Positions 35,688 through 46,492 of a stretch of DNA of 64,000 nucleotides are shown here, in pieces. Numbering within the stretch: position 1 is the first letter of the stretch; each line of letters starts with the position of its first letter. The stretch lies in contig JAMKCH010056553.1 in assembly GCA_023653785.1 (NCBI GenBank), forward strand, positions 1 to 64,000. Reading direction: 5' to 3'. Origin of the DNA: Ophioderma brevispina. Lineage: Eukaryota; Echinodermata; Ophiuroidea; Amphilepidida; Ophiodermatidae. A model generated the notes under the pieces. The model did no database searches and was not told the origin of the DNA. It was given only the letters and a program-made list of their open reading frames with translations. The position numbers and the translations under genes were made by a program.

Positions 35688-35984
35688 ATTTAACCTATCT
35701 ATCACCTTTTGCAGGCGCGGATCCAGGGAGGGGCGCGCGCCTACTGGTAATCCTGCAAAAACTTGCAAAATCAGCCCATTTTGGACAAGTTTCAGCCTCC
35801 CTGCAGCCCCCCGGTAATTTTGACGTTTTCAAATCCTGGATCCGCCCCTGTTTTGGTTATGGTATCGATGAGTATGGGTGTATGATGTTCCTGTAATAAG
35901 TGAATATTAGCACATTTAAGTCTGTATGCACAAAAAAGTTAGTCCAGGATTAAGTGAAATTTGATTATAAGAGAACCTGCTTAA
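35688..35984 (+). repeat. Direct repeat of about 296 bp, copy 1
   Basis: GTCATTTAACCTATCTATC to GAGAACCTGCTTAAT, almost identical to 36130-36426. Between the copies lies an RTE 3' end and an A run. Confidence 0.92.
35712..35850 (+). mobile_element. CAGGCGCGGATCC...GGATCCGCCCCTG MITE
   Basis: TIR CAG(G)GCGGATCCAGG / CCTGGATCCGCCCCTG, flanked by TTTTG (35707-35711, 35851-35855), a 5-bp duplication. 139 bp. Family members: 36157-36291 (inside the duplicated segment) and 18316-18465. Confidence 0.8.
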
Positions 35985-36107
35985 TCATCATCATCATCAT
36001 CAGCCTATATATCTGTCCACTGCTGGACGAAGGCCTCAACATGTTTCCATGCTGGATTTCGGCCTACCCTTCCACGCTGGCCTAGTGCGGGTTGGAAGGG
36101 ACCCTGG
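35985..36107 (-). mobile_element. 3' end of an RTE-type LINE with (ATG)n tail
   Basis: On the minus strand: GGCCTTCGTCCAGCAGTGG then ACAGATATATAGGCTG and (ATG)n. This ATG-tailed GGCTG end is typical of RTE-like 3' tails in many invertebrates. Only about 105 bases remain; the 5' side abuts an A run (36108-36129). Confidence 0.6.
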
Positions 36108-36129
36108 TAAAAAAAAAAAAAAAAAAAAA

Positions 36130-36426
36130 GTCATTTAACCTATCTATCACCTTTTGCAGGCGCGGATCCAGGGAGGGGCGCGCGCCTCCCGGTAATCCTG
36201 CAAAAACTTGCAAAATCAGCCCATTTTGGACAAGTTTCAGCCTCCAGCCCCCCGGTAATTTTGACGTTTTCAAATCCTGGATCCGCCCCTGTTTTGGTTA
36301 TGGTATCGATGAGTATGGTTCTATGATGTTCCTGTAATAAGTGAATATTAGCACATTTAAGTCCGTATGCACAAAAAAGTTAGTCCAGGATTAAGTGAAA
36401 TTTGATTATAAGAGAACCTGCTTAAT
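36130..36426 (+). repeat. Direct repeat of about 296 bp, copy 2
   Basis: Second copy including the MITE at 36157-36291, with a few substitutions and small deletions (for example CCTGCAG missing near 36245). Confidence 0.92.
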
Positions 36427-36484
36427 ATCTTTCTTTAAACATTTATCCCAAGATTTTTAGAACATAGAAATTATAAAGAACCAG

Positions 36485-36630
36485 CAGTGTAATGGCCGGG
36501 AGGGGGTGCCCTTTTTGCCTGCTCGCCAGGAAATTTTTACCTCCAACCAGGAAAATCTCTCTCAAAACCACCTCCAACCTGAAAAATCTGCCCCAAAACC
36601 AGAAATCTGCCCCTCTGATAAGTGACCCCT
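36485..36630 (+). mobile_element. Decayed hAT-type MITE
   Basis: CAGTGTAATGGCCGGGAGGGGG at the left and CCCCTGTTACCCC at the right resemble the ends of the 26126 family. Internal repeats of CCTCCAACC.G.AAAATCT. No clear target duplication. Confidence 0.4.
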
Positions 36631-36781
36631 GTTACCCCGAGTAGAACAAAATCTTAGTCCTGGACTAATTTTAGTCTGGGTGTAACTCTTTTGTGCATAC
36701 AGACCTTAGTGGTAAAAAATTCAGTACTACAAAAAGGTTTTAACATCACAATATGGCTTGTGTATTATTGTATGGTCTTAA

Positions 36782-37311
36782 AGCGGCACTGGCACATTTT
36801 CACAAAATATGAAATTTCTTCAATTTGCTCTCAAATGATAGTCTAGGCCATTGGAAGAACAGAGATATATTTTACATATAAAAATAACATACCTCAAAAC
36901 CGATAGGGACATTGATATGAGGATAAAGACATCCAGGTAATTTGTAGGCCAACTTTTAAGTTTTCCATAACTTTAATCAACAAATGTATATATTACATGA
37001 ATATTTTTGACTCGTACTCACTGATATTAAAACCACAAAGGTTATAGACCGATAAAACAGTGTGTTTAGCGTGGGAAATATGCAAACGGCGTGCATGTTC
37101 TTGTGTTAAACGCCATTTTCGCCGTCTGCTGAATTTAACGTCGCCGGCGACGCTAAATTATAAAATCGTTCTGTTTACCCATACGGAAGCTGATTTGGTG
37201 TTAATCATTTCGGGTGAGGGCTTTTGTATATAAAAGCCTTACAGCCATGCAAAAATATCGATTTTGAAAAATCTTGAGGGCGCACTATTTTTCAAATGTG
37301 CCAGTGTCTCT
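36782..37311 (+). mobile_element. TTAA-flanked MITE, family B
   Basis: TTAA (36778-36781) then AGCGGCACTGGCACATTTTC; right end AAATGTGCCAGTGTCTCT then TTCA (mutated TTAA). About 530 bp. Internal AACGTCGCCGGCGACG at 37137-37152 forms a small palindrome. A second copy enters the window at 63809. Confidence 0.8.
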
Positions 37312-37440
37312 TTCAGGGGATATTTTTATTATTGAAAATAAGCCCGTGTCATGTTCAAGATAAAAAACAATAGGGAAAAGTTATAAAAATCACATGGTTA
37401 AAGACATTCAATAAAACTGTAATGGTATAGGTAACATTAA

Positions 37441-37652
37441 GAGAAGATATCAGTATCTTCCCACAATGCATTGCTTGGAAGTTTTTGTACAGGTAATCAT
37501 GTGAATCGTTAGAGATGAAACACTCTTAAAATACAAGTTTGTGATCAGTACTGTCAATTTAGCCATGTTTCATCACTAACGATTCACATCAGTACCTGTA
37601 CAAAAACCTCCATTGGAAGCAATGCATTGTGGGAAGTTACTGAAATCTTCTT
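37441..37652 (+). repeat. Foldback element with arms of about 85 bp
   Basis: AGTATCTTCCCACAATGCATTG then TTTTTGTACAGGTA, GTGAATCGTTAG and GATGAAAC on the left; inverted as GTTTCATCACTAACGATTCAC then TACCTGTACAAAAA and CAATGCATTGTGGGAAG on the right. The loop is about 35 bases. A transcript would form a long hairpin. Confidence 0.88.
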
Positions 37653-37959
37653 TTGGTAATGATCATTGATACAGTATGTGTGTGTAAAGTGTTTAAAAGT
37701 GGGTGACCCGATCATTGTCATTTTTTATCTTTTTTCAGCCACATGGATGCTTATCATCAAAGACATTTGATTACAATTTTGAGTTAAATCCAGCTAGCTG
37801 TTGGGATAGTAGAGGTACAAATTTGTACGGTATAAACAAAATAACGAAATCGTCATAACTGTGACTGCTATCATGAATCCTAACAGTGCCCGTCCATTCC
37901 CATGATATTGAATACCACCGGTGTGTAATGCGCATGTACAAAGACCATAAACATTCTAT

Positions 37960-39700
37960 TACCTCTACTGCCCATTATTCAAAAGCGCGCTCTTTGATTG
38001 GTTAGTTTACTGCCCCATTCTGCAATAATGGGTCGCGATTATGCCCTAATGTGTGATGCAAAGCGAACATTCTTTTCGGCGCGCGGCACCATCACTATAG
38101 GTGCGCACGCTAACATTTACGCGGAGGAGACAGGGCGCGCGCTGAAAAGGCGTAAACAACTGTTACGTTTTTAGTAAGAAATTGCCAGTTTTTTCTGTTA
38201 TTTGGGTAATAGAATAAAGACCCCCAAAAAAGTAACACAGCATGTCTATATACCCCCATAAGTTACAAACCATTAGTCTTTGCACGAAAACATAAAAATA
38301 TTAATGATATCAATAGTTCGTTTTCTTCCATAAATTTTAATACCCTTCTTGCTCCATTGTGATCAAAATTGCCAACACAATACCCATTTTGAGAATCATA
38401 GGCGTAAATCCCGGCGGGAAGAGGATATATCCCCCCAATATTTTGATGAGAGGGATGGTCAATACGATCACCCCCCCTGTTGATGTCCGTTTATGTATTT
38501 TTGACCAAAAATAACCTCATATTTTACCATAATAGTTTAAAGGTGCAACAAGAGATTTCACATATCAGGTGTCCCTAAAAAATTGAAAGTTCTGATTTTT
38601 GCCCTGGTGTAAAGCTTTCCATAAAAAATATCCCCATCTGAAAGGATTAAGCTGAGAAATCTTCCTTTGGTACAAAAAAAATGAAATTTCTAATTTTGTA
38701 TAGGAGCAAATACGAAATTCAGCCTACGTTTTATATTGAAATTTAAGCAAATCAAAAACACCTTTTTTCTCTCATTTAAGACATTTCTGTAGCCAAATAC
38801 AAGGTAAGAAATCTGTTGAGTGTCTAATCTTTATGAAATTACTATTGTGACGCCGTATTTGGGTGCCTCAAAATCTCTCGTTGCACCTTTAAAAATGGTA
38901 AATTTCTGTGCGCTTCACGCGCATTTTGTTTTAATTACAATTACGTTTAACAATTTTAGCTTCTAAATGGCAAAATGTTTAGCACGCTTCGTGTGCACAT
39001 GTGCTAGTAATGCATCTTTTCAGCAAACCCCATTTCATTGATAAATTTTCATCACCCCCTCCCGCTCGCCGCATTTCACAGACATTTAACCACTGATATG
39101 AATCTCTCCCTTTTAAAAGTTGCAATAAAAGGTATAGCCATATTGATTGCCATTCAGTGAAAGATGGCATTCTTCCCAGGTTTTTAAAATGGATCTTACC
39201 ATAGCATGGGGTGAATATGATTGTACCACCCATTGTTCTGATTCAATCAAGAACTAAAATTAATAGGAGTAGCTTTCCACTTTAAATTTACAAAATTCAG
39301 TGGGCAGGTGCCTCAGATGAAGGAAAGATATCATTCTTGAAAGAATTGATGTGGGAAGTGTGTGTATGGTTGTGTATTGTAACCTCAGGTCTTCAGGTGC
39401 AACTTTGAATATGCGACACATTTCCGTAAAATGGACACTGTGTTAGCGATATTGATCACAATGGAGCAAGAAAGGTATCAAAACTTGCAGAAAAAACAGA
39501 CTATTGATAACATTTTATGTTTTTATGCATAGGCAAATGGTTTGTAACTTATGGGGGTATTTAGACCTGCTGTGTTACTTTTTTGGGTGTCTTTAGAAAT
39601 AAAGGGTGCAATGTCCATGTTTATGCCAGCAGTAAAAAAATTTGAATAATGGGTCTCGGCTTCGCCTCCCCCATTATTAATGTTTTTACTTGTCTCGGGC
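37960..39700 (+). mobile_element. Long inverted-repeat element with a nested MITE
   Basis: 38212-38394 (CCCAAAAAAGTAACACAGCA, CCCCCATAAGTTACAAACCA, CTTGCTCCATTGTGATCAA) is inverted at 39427-39604. An outer CCCATTATTCAAA (37976) pairs with TTTGAATAATGGG (39642). The family A MITE at 38541-38888 sits between the arms. No transposase frame survives; GC-rich GCGCGC stretches lie at 38075-38145. Confidence 0.75.
38541..38888 (+). mobile_element. TTAA-flanked MITE, family A copy 2
   Basis: TTAA (38537-38540), AGGTGCAACAAGAGATTT, right end TCTCGTTGCACCT then TTAA (38889-38892). 348 bp; the best-preserved copy. Confidence 0.9.
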
Positions 39701-40648
39701 ACATTATTCTTGCATAAACATGAACATCTTACCCTTTATTTCTTAATTAGATGCTGAAAAGCTTATGTATAAACAAACTATATTGCATCGACTTAAAAAA
39801 CTTAGATGGTTTGTAATCACAAGTTTTTAATGATATGCTTTTATGTAGGGAGAAATAACTGAAAACAATGGAACCATGATCAAGTTGCCCACCTTCAAGG
39901 GGCTCCACTAGGATGCATGGGTTTTACCAAGGGGGTGAAACCATTCAAAACCAGTCATCCATTGTGGGCGCGTACTTTTGAATATTGCACGGATTTAATT
40001 ATAGTTTGGGTGCTTGTATACACACATAATGTTCAATTCGATTAAAACAATCCAGCCAAAATATTCAGTTGTTGGATGTTGGGTGTATTGGGTGGTTAAA
40101 TTTTGTCCTTAACCATGCACACAACGAATGAATGACACATCAGTCGTCTTGATTTAAATATTAAACCGCCTCAATGAATACATCCCTTTCACCTATGCGC
40201 GCCTTGCATTATGAGAAAAACGAGTATCTGAGCAAAAAATGTCCAGGTACACTATTATGTGGTTACACCTGGCCACTCTAACACATACATTAATTTGTAT
40301 CACTACCCGATTAGTGTATATGAAAGCGGCACCCACAGTATGTGAAGAAGCGGAGGGGGGAGGCAGCCCATTGCTTTCTAGTGTGTACTCTAGGTTTTCT
40401 TTGTGGTGGCAAAAACATGGCGAGACGGCGTGAATTTCTTAAAGATTACGTAAGTTTTGCCTCTCTATCTAGATAGAACCTCTTTGGGTTTTACATGCAA
40501 TCGTTAATCCCTTCAGAACACAGTCTGATATATAAAGTAAAAACACATTCTTACATATCATGATGCAGGACTTCAGTGTGCCAGATCATTCTGTTTGTGT
40601 ATGGACCCTCATAAAAACTTATCATTGAATATTGACAGCCTGTTTTAA
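39701..40648. other. Intergenic, no gene seen
   Basis: AT-rich; short frames without domains. Confidence 0.4.
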
Positions 40649-40649
40649 A

Positions 40650-40990
40650 AGGTGCAACGAGAGATTTTAAGTCGTCCATATTTTCTCTGATATGTACTGA
40701 TTTCATATAGATTAGACATGCAATATATGCTCTACATTTTATTTGGCTACAGAAATAACTTAAAAGTGAAAACAAAGGTTATTTGTATATCGCTCATATT
40801 TCAATAGAAACTAGGCTGAATTTCATATTTTTTGCTCCTATAGAGAAATTAAAATTTCACAATTTTGGTACCAGAAAACCAGTTCTGGAGCTTAATCCTT
40901 TTAGATTGTGATATTTTGAATAGAAAATCAGAATTTTCACATTTTTTTAGGGACAATCCTGTGATTTGAATGCTGGTCGTTGGCAGCACC
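40650..40990 (+). mobile_element. TTAA-flanked MITE, family A copy 3 (diverged)
   Basis: TTAA (40645-40648), AGGTGCAACGAGAGATTTTA; right end GGCAGCACC then TTAA. Internal blocks run in the opposite order to copy 1, as expected for either orientation of a palindromic element. Confidence 0.75.
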
Positions 40991-40994
40991 TTAA

Positions 40995-43984
40995 AAAATA
41001 AAAAATTAGTGTATGGAAATTTTGCGGATGAAGTAATTTGATACAGTGTTGTGCATACAGGCTTTCCTGTCCCTTACCTGTGCTGTAACAATTCTAATAA
41101 TTCCTTGTATTCTGATTTGCATCAAGAGATGATAGCATTAAGGTTGCGTGTTCCGATCGTCTTTGAGAATAAAAAAAAACAGAAAACGTCACCCGCTTTA
41201 CCACCCGATATATCGATTTTGTGTCAGAATAACGAAAGGCCGTATTTTTTCTCATTGTCGTCCTGAAATTTGAGTCCCGATCAATTCATTCATTCTTACG
41301 ATATAAACAAAAAACGCCGTTTTAAAGTGGTTACATCCATATTTAAGCACAGTATGAATAGGGCTTTGCAACATGCATTAATTGCGTTACCATCAAAACC
41401 GCAAGTTTGTTTACCGCACGGTACTTGAATGGGGTTTATGTGCAAGTGCCATGCGCTTTATTACAAGTAGAGACATCAATACACATAAATCGAACAACCC
41501 TTTAAACTAAAGAGACTGCTTTCCAGAAAGTGGGGCGCTCCAATTTTTTTTTCGAACCAGTGGTTTTGTCCTGAATATTGGAACCCTTGCAAATGTACTG
41601 GAGGATCACACCTGAAGTGAATGAGCAGAATTTTCACCGTTTTTATGTAACAATATGATTTAGTATTTTTTGACGTGCATGTCCGCAATCAAACCATCTT
41701 TTCTATAAGAGTTTTTACTGTTTGTCCAATAACTTTCGAAATATTTAGTAATGTTTCTACAACCAATCAAGTGCAAATTTGAGAGAAATTTATCCTCACA
41801 AAATCTGTCCCCTTTATAATATAATTGGAGTTCTGCTTTTTTAGTGCTTTCATGTAAGAATGTTTTTATTAACTTTGTCCTAACAATATGTGGTTGTCAC
41901 CCCAAGTTTCTACATCTCCCCCCCCCCACCAAAAAAATGTGTGATTGTGTCACAAAAATTATTTCTGGTAATTGGTTTGCACACACAAACATTCTTTGCA
42001 CACATTTTGGCAAAAAAACATTGTGGTGTGTTGGTGGAGGGAGGCCTATCCCTATCGTAAATTTAACTGGGTAACACACACCATGAAATTGTGTCGGGAG
42101 AGGTTTCTTAGCACTATGCATATATAGCCTGCCTTCTTAGGGAAAGTTTTATAGGTTTTTTGTTCCTAGAAACAAAAAAATGGCTCTACCATTTTCTTAA
42201 AAGGCAATTAAAAGCCCCTAGGCCTCACAAGGCTTTAAACCACAAAATACTACACTCTAATTCTGTGCTAACTGTAAAGTTACAGGACCCAATTCCCAGA
42301 GATGTAACTTTCCAGAAATTGGCCATATAATAAAAACATTTTACATTTCCGGATCTTTTTTATTTTCTGACAAATGAATAAGTTAAAAAGGCCATAAAAA
42401 ATCCAAGTTTTAAGTACCAATTTATTTAGAAGAGGTCTTGTACCCCAAAGTAGCCATAAGGAAAAACATTCTGGGTCTTCATTGGATGCTACACTAAAGT
42501 TTGGCTTTCCTGTCGGTTCAAATTTTGGATTTTCAGGAAATAGGACTAATCCTCTGTTACATCTCTGCACATTCAAATGTTGTGGTATTTTGCGTCTATG
42601 ACAGGTACTCACAAAATATGGCCTTAGGCCCGCGGGCAGATCTCATAGCAATTTACAAAGGTGACACTCCTGAAAGTACCTAATTTTTCCTAAATTCTCT
42701 AAAATCTGTTCTACGTGTGTCCTCACGTCTAGTAATATGCACATTTTCTGGAAAATGAATTAAATGTCATATTTTCACCTTCTGATATCAGTGACCAAGG
42801 GATGTACACTACACCATGTTCCATTGACTCCAGAAAATAACGTTGGTGTTATGATAAGACAATCTGCCACATTATGCAGTAGAGACAACAGCCTCAGAAC
42901 CTTGTTATAGGGCCATGACGTTGTGTATAAAGCCCCAAGTAGATGCAGCTATTAGCTCTGTTTCACGAATGAAAAGAAAACTCAACTCGAGCTTCTACTG
43001 GGAATTCAATAGCTTTGACCAGTGGATTTACTTAAAAATAGTCCCAATATTTGCTGGATGGAATCAATGAATCGTGGTGTGTTACATCCGTTGGTTCACT
43101 GATACAACTAGGAAACCTGAGAACACCACATAGAACTGATTTCTATAATATTAGAAAAATTAATTTCAGAAGAATTATGTACTTCCCAGGGGTGCGCCAC
43201 TTTTGGTCCTAATCTGAGCATTTTTTTTTTCTCTTTGGCCTACCTGCCTTTTAGGTTAGTGCAATCAGGATAACCAGATATTTACGGAGATGTACAATGA
43301 AAATAAAACAAAGAAATCAAAGTTGTAGTCTATCTATATTCTGTTATTTTATCAACACTTGTTTTCCGAATTTCATACAAATGTACATTGTTTACAAGTT
43401 GACTTTTTCCTGCAGAGCTTACTTGTATGTCTTGCCAGTGAAAAGGTTATCAGAGTTGTTAAAGCTGACAACATTTTGGAAACAATTTTTAACACAACTT
43501 GTTTTTATATACACATGACCTGTTTGGATTGGCAATGACTTTCACATTCTATGCAAAAATGATGTACCTATCTCGTTATATATTACATAATCCTGTTGTC
43601 AATGTCGCCTATAATAGGCCTACCTTAGCACTGAAAATACTGTCATTTTTCAAACAGGATACACTGTTCATCTAGAACCTTTTAAATTGACCAACCAAAT
43701 AGACTGATTTACCATTTTGAAAGTCAAGAACTCTACACACTTTCTGGGTAAACGTTTCTTGTAGAAGTCCAAGGATGGAAATGAAATATTACAATTGATT
43801 CCATTGTGCAGTTGCGCTTGACGGACGGAATAAATAGCAATACCTCATTTGCGTCCTTGGGACTTCTATATGAAATGTCTACCAGTTTTTGCATGTATTC
43901 GCTGATGTAGAGCATATTACTAGCCATTGCCACAATGCCATGTCAATTGGCTTACAACACTAATCCTAGGGCATATCATAATTC
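40995..43984. other. Intergenic, no gene seen
   Basis: A stretch of about 3 kb with only short frames. 41440-41500 (AAGTGCCA.GC.CT, AAGTAGAGA, CATAAATCG.AACA) resembles 16325-16380, a dispersed repeat. No domain-like translation. Confidence 0.4.
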
Positions 43985-43988
43985 GGAA

Positions 43989-44077
43989 CAGGTGCATGAG
44001 CCAAGGCTCGAACCAGTAACCAATGGATACTAACATGCACTACATCGGCGAATAGTCTTGCTAATTGACCTGCTGTT
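43989..44077 (-). mobile_element. Possible tRNA-like SINE fragment
   Basis: On minus, TCAATTAGCAAGAC and, about 45 bases on, CTGGTTCGAGCCTTG resemble Pol III A and B boxes. The clover-leaf is not convincing, so a SINE or chance match. Confidence 0.25.
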
Positions 44078-44081
44078 TTAA

Positions 44082-44336
44082 AGGGCCATGGTCCGATCGC
44101 TAATAGCCTCGTCCCCAGACCCCCCAACGGGAAGTGGTCATCATTTTGGTATAAGAAAAAACTATTTTTCTCTTTTACCCTGTGATATCTTGCCCTATTT
44201 TTGGTTGACCAATATTAATTTTAGACAGTAAATTTTAAGCTCTCACATCAAAACGGATTGAAACTTTATAGATGGGGTTTTGAGGTTAAGGCCAATCAAG
44301 ATGAAAACTTCATATCCTTAAATTGGGCCATGCCCC
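44082..44336 (+). mobile_element. TTAA-flanked MITE, family C copy 2
   Basis: TTAA (44078-44081), AGGGCCATGGTCCGATCGC; right end TTGGGCCATGCCCCT then TTAA (44337-44340). Confidence 0.8.
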
Positions 44337-44440
44337 TTTAATTACAAATATCAAGGTTTTTAGAAAACAATTTATAGCTTGGTTATTTTGTAGGAGGTAT
44401 GAAACCCATGAGAACTACCTGGCAATTGCTCACAACTTAA

Positions 44441-44730
44441 AGGTGCAACAAGACATTTTGAGGCAATCATGCAAGGTGTTATATGTAGTGATTTTATATA
44501 GATTAGACACTCAAAAGATTTCTTATTTCTGTACCAAAATACAAACTGTCTTAAAAGAGGAAACAAAAGGTGGTTTTTATATACTATTATATTTCAATTA
44601 TAAAAAAAGGAAATATTTCTCAGTTTAATCTTTTCACGTGAACGTATTTTTGATAGAAAGCTTTACACCAGTGCAAAAATCACCTTTTTTAGGGACAAAC
44701 CTATTTATTTTGAAATCTCTTGTTGCACCT
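44441..44730 (+). mobile_element. TTAA-flanked MITE, family A copy 4
   Basis: TTAA (44437-44440), AGGTGCAACAAGACATTTTG; right end TCTCTTGTTGCACCT then TTAA (44731-44734). 290 bp, only 100 bp from the family C copy. Confidence 0.85.
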
Positions 44731-44734
44731 TTAA

Positions 44735-45340
44735 TGTGATCTTGGTTTTAATAACCAATCAGCAACATTATAAGTATGGTAGTGTATAATAAGCAGGTAG
44801 TGCTCAGGGGGTTAAAATTAAGTACACCCTTGCCAAAATTCACATATCAATGACAACTACATAATAATGAAACATTTTCAAGAATTCATATTAGGAATCA
44901 ATGATTCTTTTCCCAAATTTTTTAAGTCTCTACTAAATGGGCAAAAAAAATGTAAATCATAGTATACAAAGATAATGTAAATTGAGTGCAGTTGCACAAA
45001 ACCCAATCCATATACAATGTCACCCTAGACCAACTGGTAGGCTCTTTAGCATTCTAATTCTATGCTTGTGCGACCTGTTCTGTCAAAATCAGGAAAAAGC
45101 CAGAATACTTCATTTTTGAGTTACGATCTATATTGAAACAGATTTAAAATATCACATGCCAGAGTTAGTTTGGCTTAAATTGTTATCAAAATCAGTTTTT
45201 CTCCTGAAAATTGTTTTTGATTCTTGGGTAATTTGTGGCACATTTGGCCACATTATGTTCCTGTCCTGGTGACTTTGTCCAAGTTTTGAGAAAACAAGAT
45301 GCAGGAAGTAAAAACTGCAACTACAAAATCAACAGTTTCT
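44735..45340. other. Intergenic, no gene seen
   Basis: AT-rich, no repeats recognised. Confidence 0.35.
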
Positions 45341-45530
45341 TACTATACTTTGTCCAGCCTGAACTAAGGAGTGACAACATAGCTTTCACGCAGGCTTATA
45401 TGCGCAAATTGCAGTAAACCACAGCTGTAATCGAGAGTGTACAAAATCGCCGTGAGTGATACGCATGCACAAAAGCTGCGCAAAAGCTATGACATCACTC
45501 CTTAGTTCAGGCCGGATGAAGTATAGTTCC
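45341..45530 (+). repeat. Foldback element, GCCTGAACTAAGGAGTGA arms
   Basis: Left arm 45341-45405 (TATACTTTGTCCAGCCTGAA, CTAAGGAGTGA, ATAGCTTT, CGCAG) is inverted at 45461-45530 (CTGCGC, AAAGCTAT, TCACTCCTTAG, TTCAGGCCGGATGAAGTATA). Confidence 0.8.
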
Positions 45531-46000
45531 ACCGGTGACAACATATGCAATGCTGTTCTACTACATACAGCAGTAAACCCAATTCACAATGCCAACAACA
45601 TGCTTCAATCTTTGCCTATTTAGTAGAGGAAAAGTTTTCTTGACCTTTACTATGCTGAGATTACCAACTGGTTGGACAAAACTTCAGTCATTGCCAACAT
45701 TCCTCGATCAAAGTAAGTATACAGGTTCTTATAATGGAACATTGTCTGAGGAATAATGTGAAAGTGACTTAAATGGGTTCCTGGAAGAGATTGAGTTGTC
45801 CAATAACAATGATCACCGCAGGTACCCCCTCCCAACCCTGCCGGTACTCCACTCTACTTGTTATCAAATGAGAATGTGAAATTAGTAGTAGTGGAGCGAG
45901 TTGTTTGGACTGCAAATTGTCGACAACCCCTCCCCTCGGTACTTACAAAAAAACGCAACCACTTCTATTCGAAAGATAGTAATAAATAATTTTAAAAAAA

Positions 46001-46492
46001 GTGTGGTTTTTAATTTTGTGGTAAAAATATTTGGTGGCAGGGGTGGGTTTTCGGTCAAAAAAACATGTTTTGAGCTAAAAACTTTATTAAAAAATCAAAG
46101 TGATTAATTTCTTAGCAAACCAAAATTTAATCATGATGCCATACTATCAATCTCTGACATTTATATTATAGATTTATGTTTTCTACAATGTATAAATGCG
46201 TCTAGGGAATTTTTTTTAACCCAAAAAATCACCCTTTTTTCCTAAAATAAAAACATCTTTTTTACCACATGTCACCACAACGATTATTACCTGAACCCTA
46301 TATGCAATGTATAAATCATATAATGTATAAATCTATTCAATACACCAAAAAGCGATACCATAAAAAAAAGATGTAATATTTTTACTTTAAACAATTAACA
46401 AAAAAATCAATTTCGCCTTAATTTGCAGCCCAAAATGCATTTTTTTTTGGCATAGAAACATCCCATGCCACCAAATATTTCAACCACAACCA
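46001..46492 (+). repeat. Foldback element, short arms
   Basis: TTGTGGTAAAAATATTTGGTGGCA (46016-46039, interrupted quote: TTGTGGT..ATATTTGGTGGCA) is inverted as TGCCACCAAATATTTCAACCAC (46466-46487). The interior is AT-rich. Confidence 0.5.
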
